The notes under the pieces: model-generated | Seen by the model: only the letters and a program-made list of their open reading frames with translations | The model's database searches: none | What the model was told of the DNA's origin: nothing | Part shown: piece by piece, positions 13,401 to 23,000 of the stretch | Layout of the letters: every line of letters starts with the position of its first letter | Numbering within the stretch: position 1 is the stretch's first letter | Position numbers and translations under genes: made by a program | Source: Galaxea fascicularis | Taxonomy: Eukaryota > Cnidaria > Anthozoa > Scleractinia > Euphylliidae | Direction: 5' to 3' | Assembly: GCA_948470475.1 (NCBI GenBank) | Contig: OX419345.1 | Span: 6,339,090-6,403,089 of the forward strand | Length of the DNA: 64,000 nucleotides

Positions 13401-15326
13401 CTCCCACCCCTTCCCCCAAGTTATGTGAGCCTTGCTTCGGGCCTGAACCTTGGTAGCCATTTTTGGATTGAATGAATCTTGTCGAGATTATTCAGGGGCA
13501 CCCAACAAACAAATTCAGCAAAAAAAAATCTTTGAGGGATATTTCTAGGCTCCTTGTAATGTTTAAAGACTATCTAAAGAGTTGTTTTAAGCAGCTAGAA
13601 AAATTTGATCTTTTTGGATTTCTTAGCTGTTAAATTGAAGTGCCCGAAAATTTTAGGGAATGAAATCTTCATTTCAGAATTTGCTAGCTGAACGTTACCT
13701 TCGAAGAACTTCTCTGCGAACTATTTGCTTACCCGAAAATGCCAGGCGAACGTTTTAAGAGCCAGGAGCCCAAAAATGGCCCTTCCGAAAATCTTAGGGA
13801 CTATATGTTCCCCTGGATTTCCCTGGTTGCGAATCTTTTAGGTGATGTTTTAGCTAAGAAATCAGTAGCTTTTTGGCATTGCATTATCCGAAAGTCTTAG
13901 AACGAGTAGACTCTCCCGAACAGATATTTCATCAATGAAAGTTTCTCTTTGGGTGCCCCTGATTATTTATGTGTAACGTATCTTTAACCTCTTTGTCAGT
14001 GCTCTAATCGTTACGGGTCGTTAATATTTCTTCAATGGCTTATCGAAAATTCAGACGTTGCCTTATAATTAAATTAATGCTTTTACTATTACGACGAAGG
14101 CTGTGCTTTGAGGCCGTCATTTTGAGCAATACTGGGTGAAGAGGTGCCATTGGGCGATACTTTCGCAAGTCACTTCGCTCTTACAATGTCACACTACAGA
14201 GAGAGGATACTCAATTAATCGCCAAACGAGGCCGTCAAACAAACAAGAGTAAAAGGTTTGAAAGCCATGTTCAATGCATGTTGAAACACGTAGCTGATAC
14301 CAAGGGATCCGAGTTTTCGACTGAGACACCCAGGGGTTTGAATTTTTCAGGCATCTGAGTTTTCGAACGGAGGGGTCTGAGGTCTGTTACAAGACCCAGT
14401 TATCTTCGTTAAGCCTTAAATGTTGGAAGTAATCCAGGCTTCAGGATTGAAACAACGGTGTCACACTCGAACAACCTTTTTCAACCTGATGTTATTTTAA
14501 AAATATATATACATTTCTTAATTCTCCACAGAAACTGTTTTTAGAAGTCTTAGTTTTATAGTGATGGTCTTTTATCATTATAAAAGACCATTGTTATAAC
14601 GCAAACAGGAATCATATCAACAAGACAAGTGCCGGTCTTTCCTAGCGTGACAAACATGTGATGAAACTGTACGAAGGCATAATCGAATCCGGCGATCCGT
14701 AAACAACACAGTGAAAGTTTCACTGAGCACAATTTCCTTTAGAGTAGCAACACAGTTTAAAAACTTAATTCCCCGGATCGAGCTATTCACAAACGTGTCT
14801 CTTACTGCGCAAATAAACCCACAAAAATAAAGCAAAATTAACTATTGTGTCATCACCTGCAGCCTGAAAACAAATAAACCACCTAAGGTAGTATGTCTGT
14901 TAGGAACGAATTGCCACCAAAATTACTGAAAAACATTTACTGCGCAAGTGTAATGCATCCAAAACTACCACAACACGTGATTTGTTTGGCCGGATAAATT
15001 AGAAAACCTGCTAAATTGAGGAGAGGTTAAAATTTTATGAGTGAATAGATGATAGATACCAACAGTGTTGTTAGCCGGGTTGTGAGTAATACTCGAGAGC
15101 TTCCACAAATTTCAATATTTTCTCTTCGCTCAGCGGACAGTCAGACACTGTAGAAGATATGGCCAATTAGAAGATATGACCAGTTATGTTTCAGAGCCCC
15201 GGCATTAGCCTGGTCGCCGTCAGAAATACACCGCATTCAACTAGAGACAAACCGAATACGGATTGAAAATGACGAAACTTACTCGACATGGTCGATCTCC
15301 CTCGCAACAAGTCGTGAGTCGTCCAT
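4230..15326 (-). CDS. GGT1-like: Gamma-glutamyltransferase / glutathione hydrolase proenzyme, 8 exons
   Basis: Complete gene; joined exons 15326-15283, 11909-11461, 9529-9337, 8487-8183, 7183-7044, 6477-6290, 5540-5300 and 4499-4230 give 609 aa with all phases consistent. The family cleaves the gamma-glutamyl bond of extracellular glutathione and transfers the glutamyl group to water or amino acids. Visible features: short cytoplasmic N-terminus with a KRKR patch, one signal-anchor segment (about 28-52), GSAVDSAIA and STGIGG motifs (98-123), R143 matching human R107, and the autoprocessing site YG|TSHLSV with nucleophile Thr418. This splits the chain into a heavy subunit (about 1-417) and a light subunit (418-609). 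SSMSP (488-492) and the GASGG oxyanion loop (507-511) are present. The substrate loop reads NNGMGDF instead of the human NNEMDDF. It is somewhat longer than human GGT1 (569 aa). Confidence 0.93.
5243..5276. repeat. GGTCCGTAACTTACAGTA repeat fragment
   Basis: CTCGGTCCGTAACTTACAGTACAGA in the GGT intron shares its core with both arms of the palindromic element at 50145-50279. It looks like one end of that family. The fragment lies 24 bases downstream of the exon 7 donor. Confidence 0.5.
5300..5540 (-). CDS. GGT1-like: GGT exon 7 (oxyanion loop)
   Basis: Acceptor TTATGATAG|C and donor TCTTTG|GTGAGT. It encodes FGCKYRSRDTGITYNNGMGD, the KRPQSSMSPAI motif and RLVVGASGGPHITTA. The loop equivalent to human NNEMDDF is altered. 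Confidence 0.93.
6290..6477 (-). CDS. GGT1-like: GGT exon 6 (catalytic threonine)
   Basis: Acceptor GTCAACAG|ATC and donor TACTA|GTAAGT. It encodes SKMTNETFAESLR, then DYGTSHLSVLSPDGDAVA. The Thr after YG is the autoprocessing nucleophile at the start of the light chain. The exon is too short and too interrupted to stand out as a long open frame. Confidence 0.93.
6715..6872. mobile_element. Foldback MITE family A, copy 1
   Basis: About 158 bp with long inverted arms: GGCCATTTCCGACTTCATGT at left, and ACATGAACTCGGAAATGGCC at right. TA lies at the left flank and TG at the right, so one end has mutated. Nearly identical copies sit at 10975-11138 and 27860-28029. Confidence 0.85.
7044..7183 (-). 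CDS. GGT1-like: GGT exon 5
   Basis: Acceptor CTTTTTTCAG|GC. It encodes YNMTSESRGN, then HRTIEAFKFGFSWRARLGDP, matching human [21 protein letters not shown]. The donor GAG|GTTTTT is weak but is the only site that keeps the frame with exon 6. Confidence 0.88.
7465..7815. repeat. ACCATTTA-rich inverted-repeat segment
   Basis: GTTTACCATTTATACG near the left and GGTAAATGGTAAAC near the right form inverted ends. Further AAATGGTAA and TTACCATTTAC copies lie between them. It is probably a non-autonomous element, within GGT intron 4. No target duplication was established. Confidence 0.35.
8183..8487 (-). CDS. GGT1-like: GGT exon 4
   Basis: The acceptor follows a long pyrimidine tract (TTTTTCTAG|G); the donor is AAAG|GTATGT. 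It encodes a QYAKTLEDV segment, SFYNGPLASRIVRDI, GGIMTLKDL and SGPVITLILNILKG, colinear with the human heavy chain. Confidence 0.94.
8819..9138 (+). repeat. CCAGAGGTTATTTT palindromic repeat, copy 1
   Basis: Contains the inverted pair CCAGAGGTTATTTTTTTCG / AAAAAAAATAACCTCTGG, then a CTGTCGCCTGGGAAACCA block and an AAGCCAATC block. It is colinear with the minus-strand copy at 36692-36958. The GGGAAACCA...AAGCCAATC block is duplicated in this copy only. Confidence 0.7.
9337..9529 (-). CDS. GGT1-like: GGT exon 3
   Basis: Acceptor TTTCTTACAAG|GT and donor TTGAA|GTGAGT. It encodes TLATGVPGEVRGY...GRLPWKQLVQPAI, which matches the human VAVPGEIRGYE...GRLPWARLFQP stretch. Confidence 0.94.
10180..10424 (-). 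mobile_element. tRNA-derived SINE, family 1 (minus)
   Basis: On the minus strand a tRNA-like head (10424-10347) has GCTTAACGGTTAAAACGC as A-box region and GGGGTTGAAT as degenerate B box. It is followed by a GCTGGTTTGTCTCCTTCCAG body and an AT-rich tail. The body resembles the SINE at 33906-34175. A 24-base G run lies inside (near 10251-10274). Confidence 0.6.
10975..11138. mobile_element. Foldback MITE family A, copy 2
   Basis: About 164 bp, TA-flanked, ends GGCCATTTCCGAGTTCATGT and its inverse. The arms pair for roughly 50 bases through the GAGGAGGCAGACATG core. It sits in GGT intron 2. Confidence 0.88.
11461..11909 (-). CDS. GGT1-like: GGT exon 2 (membrane anchor and heavy-chain N-terminus)
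   Basis: Acceptor TATCTTCAG|G and donor AATA|GTAAGT. It encodes the KRKR patch, the hydrophobic anchor, the conserved GSAVDSAIA and GIGGSGF motifs, and FRDTAP with the substrate-carboxylate-binding Arg. Confidence 0.93.
12222..12300 (+). mobile_element. tRNA-derived SINE head fragment
   Basis: Contains GGTTGGCTCAGTGGTAGAGC and GGACTGCTGTGCGGGAGGTC, the same head as the fuller SINE at 55420-55856. It is truncated soon after a degraded B box (GAGTTCAAGC). The anticodon region does not fold as a normal tRNA. Confidence 0.7.
12507..13011. mobile_element. MITE with internal CGTAAA array, TA target site
   Basis: 505 bp flanked by TA on both sides. Ends are CCGTATTTTCTCGATTAAAC and GTTTAATCGAGAAAATACGG. 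The interior (about 12605-12925) repeats a GCGTAAA / TTTACG motif many times in both orientations. The TA target is consistent with a Tc1/mariner-type non-autonomous element, in GGT intron 1. Confidence 0.82.
13493..13961. mobile_element. CAGGGGCACCC MITE, copy 1, 6-bp target duplication
   Basis: 469 bp with ends CAGGGGCACCCAA and TTGGGTGCCCCTG, flanked by exact ATTATT duplications (13487-13492 and 13962-13967). The interior carries many variants of CCGAAAATTTTAGG. It is homologous to 17738-18134. Confidence 0.85.
15283..15326 (-). CDS. GGT1-like: GGT exon 1 (start codon)
   Basis: A 44-nt coding part, ATG through GA|GTAAGT, encodes 14 residues (MDDSRLVAREIDHV) plus two bases. Those two bases complete a Glu codon with the first base of exon 2. 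The start was chosen because exon 2 has no in-frame ATG and opens right after a splice acceptor. A second ATG in this exon is in the wrong phase. Confidence 0.75.
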
Positions 15327-16000
15327 GTTCGTCTTATAGTGTTTCAACAAATTAAGGTAATTATACAAAACTGTTAATGAACAGCACCGATGTGGCGCAT
15401 TGCGTGACGGTGCAAAGAGCACTCGTGATTTTGGTGCGCATGTTGATATATCGTGTAGTTCGATTCAGGGTAAAAAGTAGAAATGTGTGCCTCACTAAGT
15501 TAATTAAAAAAAATGCTGGCAAAATAAAACTTTTTAACGTTGTTAAAACAGAGAACAACAGAAAAAAAGTACACTGAATACAGACTGCGTGACAGTCAGG
15601 TGCATTTGAAAAAGGGACACGCTACGCCACGCGCAATAGCGGCGAGGCGTGTTTACCTTGGCTCACCTCTTTCTTTTCGATGTGTGTGTGTTTTTTTTTT
15701 TTTGGACGGGGGGGGGACGGTTTCCCAAAACCATGAAGTAGACGCGGGGGAGGAGGGAAGGGGCGAGACAGGGTAGAGGACAAAGAAAACAACTGGAATT
15801 AAGCCGAAATATTCTTGTTTTAACCACAGCAAAAAACTGTAAACAATCAAGCTTGCTCAACGCCGGATCGAGGAATAGATCGCGATCAGTCAAAATACAA
15901 TAATAACATAGACAATTGTCGGATAACTGCTGCAAAGACTGCAAACAACGTACAAAGGCTTGGAGTTACAATTATTAAGGTTTGTTCTTTTACATGAAAC

Positions 16001-16037
16001 CTGATGAAGGCTGGTACTAGCCAGCCGAAATATCGTA
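16001..16037 (+). ncRNA. Hammerhead-ribozyme-like motif (Penelope-type)
   Basis: CTGATGA, then a perfect 6-bp stem II (GGCTGG / CCAGCC, loop TACTAG), then GAAA, then TATC as a tiny self-complementary stem III ending at the expected cleavage C. Stem I support is short (AC/GT). Penelope-like elements are known to carry minimal type I hammerheads of this layout. No reverse transcriptase is seen nearby. Confidence 0.55.
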
Positions 16038-16323
16038 ACTTCAAGCCTTTCCACGTTGTTTGATCAGTCTCCGCAGTACAGCCAATTGTTTATGGAATTA
16101 GGGTAAAGGGAGATGATGACGATGACGCTGATGATGGTGATCATTATAATTCTTCAATTTAACTCGGAACCTCCTGAATACAACTCGGGCGCCCCATCAA
16201 ACTGCTAGTTTCCGTGTTAGCGAAGCGGGAGAAACGTGAGCTCGTGAGAGGGGGAGTCGCGTGAGGACACGTCGCGAAAAGGAGCTGCTGAGAGGAAACG
16301 GAAACGACCCATTGCTACGCAAC

Positions 16324-16378
16324 CTCGTTCCCAGGACCTTCCCTTCGCTTTGGGGGTGGGGAAGGTCCTGGGAACGAG
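16324..16378. repeat. Perfect 20-bp hairpin
   Basis: CTCGTTCCCAGGACCTTCCC and its exact reverse complement are separated by 15 bases. Such a perfect palindrome suggests a recent foldback element end pair or a conserved hairpin. No gene overlaps it. Confidence 0.75.
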
Positions 16379-16829
16379 ATTGATTGCTACGCAGAGCTGT
16401 CCCTACGAAATCCGCAAGCTCCTGCGTAAAACCATTAGCCCCTCTTTAAAAAAAAAGCACCTAGTGTTTTTAGCAATCTTGGGTTGCGCAGTGAGATTGT
16501 CCGATTCAATGATAATGATCTGATAGATCAGACGAAAGCGAAACTTCTTTGCATTCCACAATCATACCAGACAGGGCTATGACGTCATCAACACTTGCAT
16601 GTCGCGCTCTTTTATGAGTCCACAAATTTTCATAGGAAGTCAAAGCTCCATTTTAATAGTTATGAGCATTCAGAAAGCTGTTCGCGCGGACAGCGTGAAA
16701 TGACTCAAACTACTGAGTTCGTTGCATGTCTGCTTTTTAATTTTTCCCAAAAAGGAAATAGGATTCAATATAAAACCTAACCTAATTCACACTACTCATT
16801 AACCGAGAGTGACGGATCATTGTCCAGGC

Positions 16830-16891
16830 AAATCTCAGACTGAGGCCTTGATGTATTGCTCGGTAAATGTCAAGACCGAGGTCTGAGATTT
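16830..16891. repeat. Imperfect inverted repeat
   Basis: AAATCTCAGACTGAGGCCTTG pairs imperfectly with CAAGACCGAGGTCTGAGATTT, separated by a short loop around ATGTATTGCTCGG. It is probably a small foldback element. Confidence 0.55.
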
Positions 16892-17737
16892 CGAATTCCT
16901 TGTCATCACCGAACGGACGAGGTTAAACTGAAAGTTATTTATTATATGATTTTTATTGAAATAAAAACGAAAAACAATGTATTGCACCGGAAGTTGTATT
17001 TCGGCTTGTTCTTCCTCTCCAGAATAATAGAACTTATTTTCTGAATGTTTCGTGTCATTCGTGTCATCATGGTCTAGATATTTTGGACTTACTTAAATAC
17101 AGCTATTATGACGAGTCGCCGGGCGAAGATTTTTGTAATGCCCACGGTCGTGACAAGGAATCCGACCCGCTCAGTAGCCAATCAAATTTCTCATACTATC
17201 GTTGCCATTTAATAATGCCGCATATTGTCCACCTGAAACAGGTCTTGCTCATGAAATGCATCCAACTCACAGTTCATGCGATCAATTACTTATAAAAGCT
17301 TAATTGTAAAATAATGAACGCGGCGGGGGAAGGAGTGAAACTTTTCAAGTAAGAGCTTTATTATTTTGTAGAATTCAAAAGAGGGGCGTGAATCGATTAT
17401 TTTTGTGGTCGTAAGCTGTGGTCAGTTTCATGTGTGGTACTCCAGCGGAGAACATTTGTTCGCCAATAGTTCGTTTGGAAACAACCAATCAGGGCACACC
17501 GTGAGATTCTGTCTCTTTAATGATTGTAGAATTCAATCATTTAAAAAACATGTTTCAACAAGGTTTGGAGCTGAACTTAACCGAACTATTTGGCTGAAAT
17601 TATTTTGATACTTTTGACTGGATAACTACTGGATTCTTTTTGATGATACCTGAAAAGCTGTACTCTATTTTGCTCGAGACCCGAGAAATGTAAATGATTA
17701 TAAATCTGCGCCGTTAAAAAAGAAAATCTCCGGATTT

Positions 17738-18134
17738 CAGGGGCACCCAACGTCAATTTTCGGAAAATATCTGTTCGGAAGACGATTTGAGATCTAGAAT
17801 TTTCGGAACATTTGTTGTAAAATTTCTTGCTTGCCTGCCTCTCCTAGGATTTTCGAACATCTAAACGATGGTATAATTGCCCATTTTTAACGGATTTTTA
17901 CTCTAAAAAAGTCACCTAGAATTTTCGGGAGCCTTATTTCTGGCTGAAATTTTCGAAGAGGTAAGTTTTTATCCCTATCATTTTTGGATCACTAAACTTT
18001 CAGCTAGGAAATCCGAACAGATGAAAAATTTTTAGGAGATAAAAACATGCCTATATCTACCGTTTAAATACTAAAATACGTTCAACAATGCTACGTTTAG
18101 TGGTTTTGAACTATATTCTCGTTGGGTGCCCCTG
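17738..18134. mobile_element. CAGGGGCACCC MITE, copy 2, 6-bp target duplication
   Basis: 397 bp with ends CAGGGGCACCCAACG and CGTTGGGTGCCCCTG, flanked by exact GGATTT duplications (17732-17737 and 18135-18140). The interior is rich in TTTTCGGAA-type motifs like copy 1. Confidence 0.87.
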
Positions 18135-19929
18135 GGATTTTAACTTAATTTTCCAGTTTTGACCCGCTTGGATAGTCAAAGGACAAGGGAGTATTCTTAC
18201 CGCTTTACGCAGTCACCCCATACCTTATATGGCCTTGCCATTAACGTTTACTTTGATAGTTTCGCCTCAGTGCCCGAACAACAGAACATATATCGTATAT
18301 CGTTACACGATTAGCCCCGAATATCGACAATCGGCTGGCACGCTCTATGCAAGTTTCATTTCAACTCTTAGTGTTCAAGATTGTTTTTATCTCGTCAATA
18401 GGGATTTGTTGGTCCTTGTTCGATAACGAGAGTCGACTCTTTCTAGGGCTGGAATAATACACATTTTGAAGGTGAGTTTTGTTGTTTTTGCTTTCTATTT
18501 TCTTCGAAGAATTTCTATCCGTAAGTGTATGTATGATCACCTTTCGTGTTGATTCTGTTTGATGAAATGCCGTGACTTGTAACTTCGAATTCGACGCTCA
18601 GTTTGATTCATGTCGGACTGTCACGGGTAATTATAAAGGCATTATGCGGTAGCATTTTAACCATTTAACACGGCTTGTACTGAGTAAGCGAGCTTTCGTG
18701 CTTGTATTCAGGGCAGAAATAAGACAAGAAAGTAACAATTGGTTATTTTAGGTATGAGCGACATCTTTCTAGCTCATTGCTCAACTGCTTCTGACTTCCA
18801 CTCATACTGCAGTTTGCAATTGATTTTGGCCTTTTTGCGTCAAACTAGCCCTCTAGCATCAACAAATCGCTAATTTACATTGGCAGGGCACCTTACGTGA
18901 ACCATCCCATGTGCAATTATTCAACTCGCTGCCGTATCGTGAATTCCCGTAATGTAAATACTATCAAAATACTATCGCGATGACTCATTTGAATTGGTGA
19001 CACTCAAAGAGAACAGATCACGCGACGCGTACGGTTGTCGCGTTATTACAGACGAGAATTAAATAAGAACTAAACTGCTCAGACTGGTGAAAAAGAACTA
19101 TTCTACTTGGAATCCAACGTAGCCTTTCTTTAATCGCTCCGTGAAAACAAAAAGTAAACGTTAACTTTGAACAAACAGTTATAACTTTTAGCTGATGATA
19201 ATGCGCCTGATGGCATGCAGGCGTCGAACAGTTAACAGACGCAGATTTGATTGCTCAGGGAGTGCAGTGATCTAAAAAAAACAGTTGACATTTGGGGTTA
19301 ATTGATACAAGGAAGAAGCGAGAAACCATAGTTGCAGTGTGAAATATTTAGCCAACACAGAGATTAGAGACAAAGGACGTTTACACGCATCCCACAAGCA
19401 TTGTGTTATTAAAAGACAGTCACGCATAAATGTGAAGCTGCAGTTAAAAGATCAGCTTGACATTCTCTGAAATTAAATGCTATATTTCCGTTTTCATTTT
19501 TTTCTATTTACGCCTTTCAAGTCGTTTAAGTGATATACTGCTCTCCACCAAAGCAAATAAATATTATACATAAATATGCGCCAAAATTAATCACACCGAG
19601 GCGTCCATTCAGCAGTCACGCTATTAGTAAATACTTTAGTATTCGGGGATAAATTGAACGAATGATTAATTTCAATATAACAGCGAAATATTGGAGAGGA
19701 AATAAATTTAATCTTTAATGGTCATAGCTTATTCAAAACCTCTCGAGCATTAGATTGTGCATCGAGGCCGTGTGCTCCATGGACCGTATCGGCGTTATCG
19801 GTGGTGAGGGGGAGGGAGGTGGTGATTTGGCGAGCGCGACCATTGAACCATACATAAAGCAAAGCGTCAACTCCGCTAAGTCTCAGCTTATATTCCGTCT
19901 TCCACTCTTTAAATGTAGGAAGTGGTGTG

Positions 19930-20002
19930 ATGGACGAAACCAAAGACAAAGGAGAGCTTCTAGTTTTAGCAAATCTAGCCGAGCAGGCGGAGCGATACGA
20001 TG
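19930..20002 (+). CDS. 14-3-3 A exon 1
   Basis: ATG followed by 24 codons ending AERYD plus one base; donor G|GTAGGT. It is below usual open-frame size. It was placed because it supplies the LAEQAERY helix and the phase-1 junction that exon 2 needs. Confidence 0.9.
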
Positions 20003-23000
20003 GTAGGTAGCTTTGGATGTGCGAGGCTTTCGTTTCCGGCGCGAAACCCGGGAACGGATCGTAAACAAGGGTCTTAAAATAATTGGTAAGATCATTCTGA
20101 CGTCAGTTCAAATGATCACTTCTTTTGGCAGTAAGCGATTGGTCTTGCCGCCTTCACCTCTACACGTAAAACGTGAGGTGGGGTGGTGGATAAAAGATTG
20201 TATCGGTCATACGTATACAGCTCATTACAGACAAAGACAACTACATTTTGTGGATTTAACCAACATCACGTCATAGCTAATTTTTAAATGTAGTAAGATT
20301 TAATCAAGGCCACAGAAGCAGGCATGCTGACAATTGGTATTTACTCCTTGTTACATTGTCTGCTTCTGGCGCTAAAACTAATGCCTTCCCTGCGTCAGGC
20401 TTGCCTTGTTCCTGAACGGCTCCCTCCCAGGCTCTCACGGTCAATTTGTTTCGGTGACGTAGGCGAGGTGAACAACAACAGGAAGAAGTCTAGGAACTAG
20501 GCAAGCATCAGGCCATATCGCCCGAACGCCACGAAAAGTTTATCCGTAAAAAGCCAACCAGCCATTCAAGGTTTTCACGAGTTCTAAGAAAAAGACATTG
20601 GGATGCTTGGGGGAAAATTTATCGGGATATGGGAATTGGCATTAAGGGATACAAACCGCAGGAAGTAACAGGATAAGAGATATTTAGGCCAAATATTAAT
20701 GAGATACGGGATACTCAGACCTCCCCTAATGGGGCCTCAACGGGTTCATTTCCAAAGTCGCCCAATGTAAGAAACGGCAGATGAAGGTTTTCAAAAGGTT
20801 TATTAAAAATCACACCGCGACAACTGACATCTAAGCTCCGTGTACCCGACACCGGATCGGAGCACATGGTTAGACAATGACACATACAGAACTGATTGAC
20901 AGAATCACAACAAAAGATTATAAAAAGTCACACAACTTGTCACACCCACCACCCCTCTCCCATGTTTGACATTTACCTTTATCTCACTTTAGATATGATG
21001 GAAGCCATGAAGAGTATAGTAGTCATGTCTAAGGAACTGGACGTCGAGGAACGTAACATGCTCTCCGTGGCGTACAAAAATGTCATAGGGGCGAGAAGAG
21101 CTGCGTGGAGAATATTTGCCGGCCTTGAGCAGAAACACGAGGACACTGCTGAGCACAAAGAGCTTGTCATTAAGTATAGAGAGAAGATAGAGAAAGAAAT
21201 ACAGGAAATATCTGCTGGAATACTGGAACTGCTAGATCAACACTTGATACCGTCTGCCGAATCGGACGAATCCAAGGTGTTTTTTCACAAGATGTAAGTT
21301 TACTTTAACAACAACATCTTTATTTGTACGTTAGAGTTATCTTATTAGTAATAAAAGATTATGTTAACTAATAAATAAGAAAAGATACAGACCTTCAGAA
21401 ATAACTATTTAGAGTTAAAAATGCCAGTAGGTTAATACATTTTGACAATAAAGCAAAGACATGGCAATGATGTGCAGCTGTCCACGTAAAGGACGAATCG
21501 CTTTAGAGTGGTGTTTTCCTTAGATAGTTAGCAAGCTAACAGAGGTGGTGTCCATCTCGGCTTATAATAAGGTGTCCAGGGTAGAGAGGTGTTTTTAGAG
21601 GGACATCTCTGCTCATCCTCAAAATGTGTGTCACAAATAAGTACCAGTCTTAGAGGATGCCTGCTCTAAGATGCCAGTCTTTTAAAGGTGCTTATGAAAG
21701 ATCTTTCTCTGAGACAGTTGCGCTGTCGGTGTCAGGATTGAGAGAAATGCATAGAAAGAAATCTTAGCTTATTTCCTTTCAGAAAAGAGCTGTCTCCCTT
21801 AAGGTGATAACTATCTAAGACTAGCTGTTCACCTTCCACGGGTCATAGACCGGTGAAACCGTCTTGGCCGGCTAGGCGTCTGTCTCAGATATTTGTCTCA
21901 AAAGGTATCTGTTTTTGTGAGACATGTATTTGTCTTTCTACATAAGACAGTTTTGAGAAATATTTTCATTCTTTGAGAGGTTTGCCTATTAGAAATCCGT
22001 CTTGAAGGAGTGTGTGCAACCAGGAATCATTTCTTTCGTATGGGGGTTGTCCGTTTAGGTGACGTTTTTTATCTTACTGAGGGAGTTGTTTACTTGAGAA
22101 ATGTCTGTGTACTAAAGATGTCTGTTTTGGAGAGTTCCATCTCAGAGAGTTGTGTCTGACTGAGAGGGTTGTTTGCTTTCGAGTTGTGTCTGTCTTAAAG
22201 TGGTATATATATATATATCTTGGCGTATACAGCTGTCTCTGCCTATCTGTCTCAGAGAGGTGTCTGTTTCTAAGAGTTTTCCGTCTTAAATGGGTGTTTG
22301 TCTGTGTGAGTTGTCTGCCTTAGAGAGGTGTCCATCTGAGTTAGAGGTTGCAGGTGTCTGTTTTAGACAACTGTCTTTTTAAAAGAGGCGCCTGTCTTAC
22401 TGACAATAGAGGTGTACTGTCTGTGTACTGAGATGTCAGTCCTGGAGAGGAATCTGTCTTCGAGAGGTAGTGTATGCGTAGAGAAATGCGTTTTTGGGGG
22501 TCTGCCCTTCTTATAGTTCCTATAGGTGGAATTTACACCATCTGTTCGTTCATTATTGATCCCAGTGACACTCACATTTTTCTTTGTTCGTTCTCTATAA
22601 CTAGGAAGGGTGATTATTATCGTTACCTCACCGAGATCACACAAGGAGAAGAGAGGAAAGTACCAGCGAAAGAAGCACTTAACGCTTACAAAGAGGCGCA
22701 GAAGGCTGCTGAAGAGCTGTCCTCTACGCATCCGATACGCCTTGGATTGGCACTTAACTTCTCAGTGTTCTACTACGAGATTTTTGATGCCCCGGATGAA
22801 GCGTGTCGATTGGCTAAGAAAGCTTTTGATGGCGCGGTCGGTGACCTGGACAAGAGCAATGAGAGCCAGTACAAGGAAAGCACTTTGATCTTGCAGCTTC
22901 TTCGAGATAATTTAACGCTTTGGACTTCTGAAATGCAGGAAGAAGGTAAGGAAAGTCAAAGACCGATAAAGTGTGCCTTTTGGAAAAGGAGAGAGGGAGG

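Larger units (their letters stand above)
15327..19929. other. Intergenic between GGT and 14-3-3 gene A
   Basis: The two genes are divergent here, so both promoters should lie in this interval. I cannot mark a core promoter. Contents seen: a T/G-rich simple stretch near 15690-15718, a hammerhead-like motif at 16001-16037, a perfect hairpin at 16324-16378, an inverted repeat at 16830-16891 and a MITE at 17738-18134. Open frames of about 60 aa here look random. Confidence 0.5.

Noticed and set aside
15281..15292. GGT start at the internal ATGTCGA|GTAAGT
   Set aside because: It would enter exon 2 in the wrong phase; the upstream ATG at 15326 in the same exon fits.
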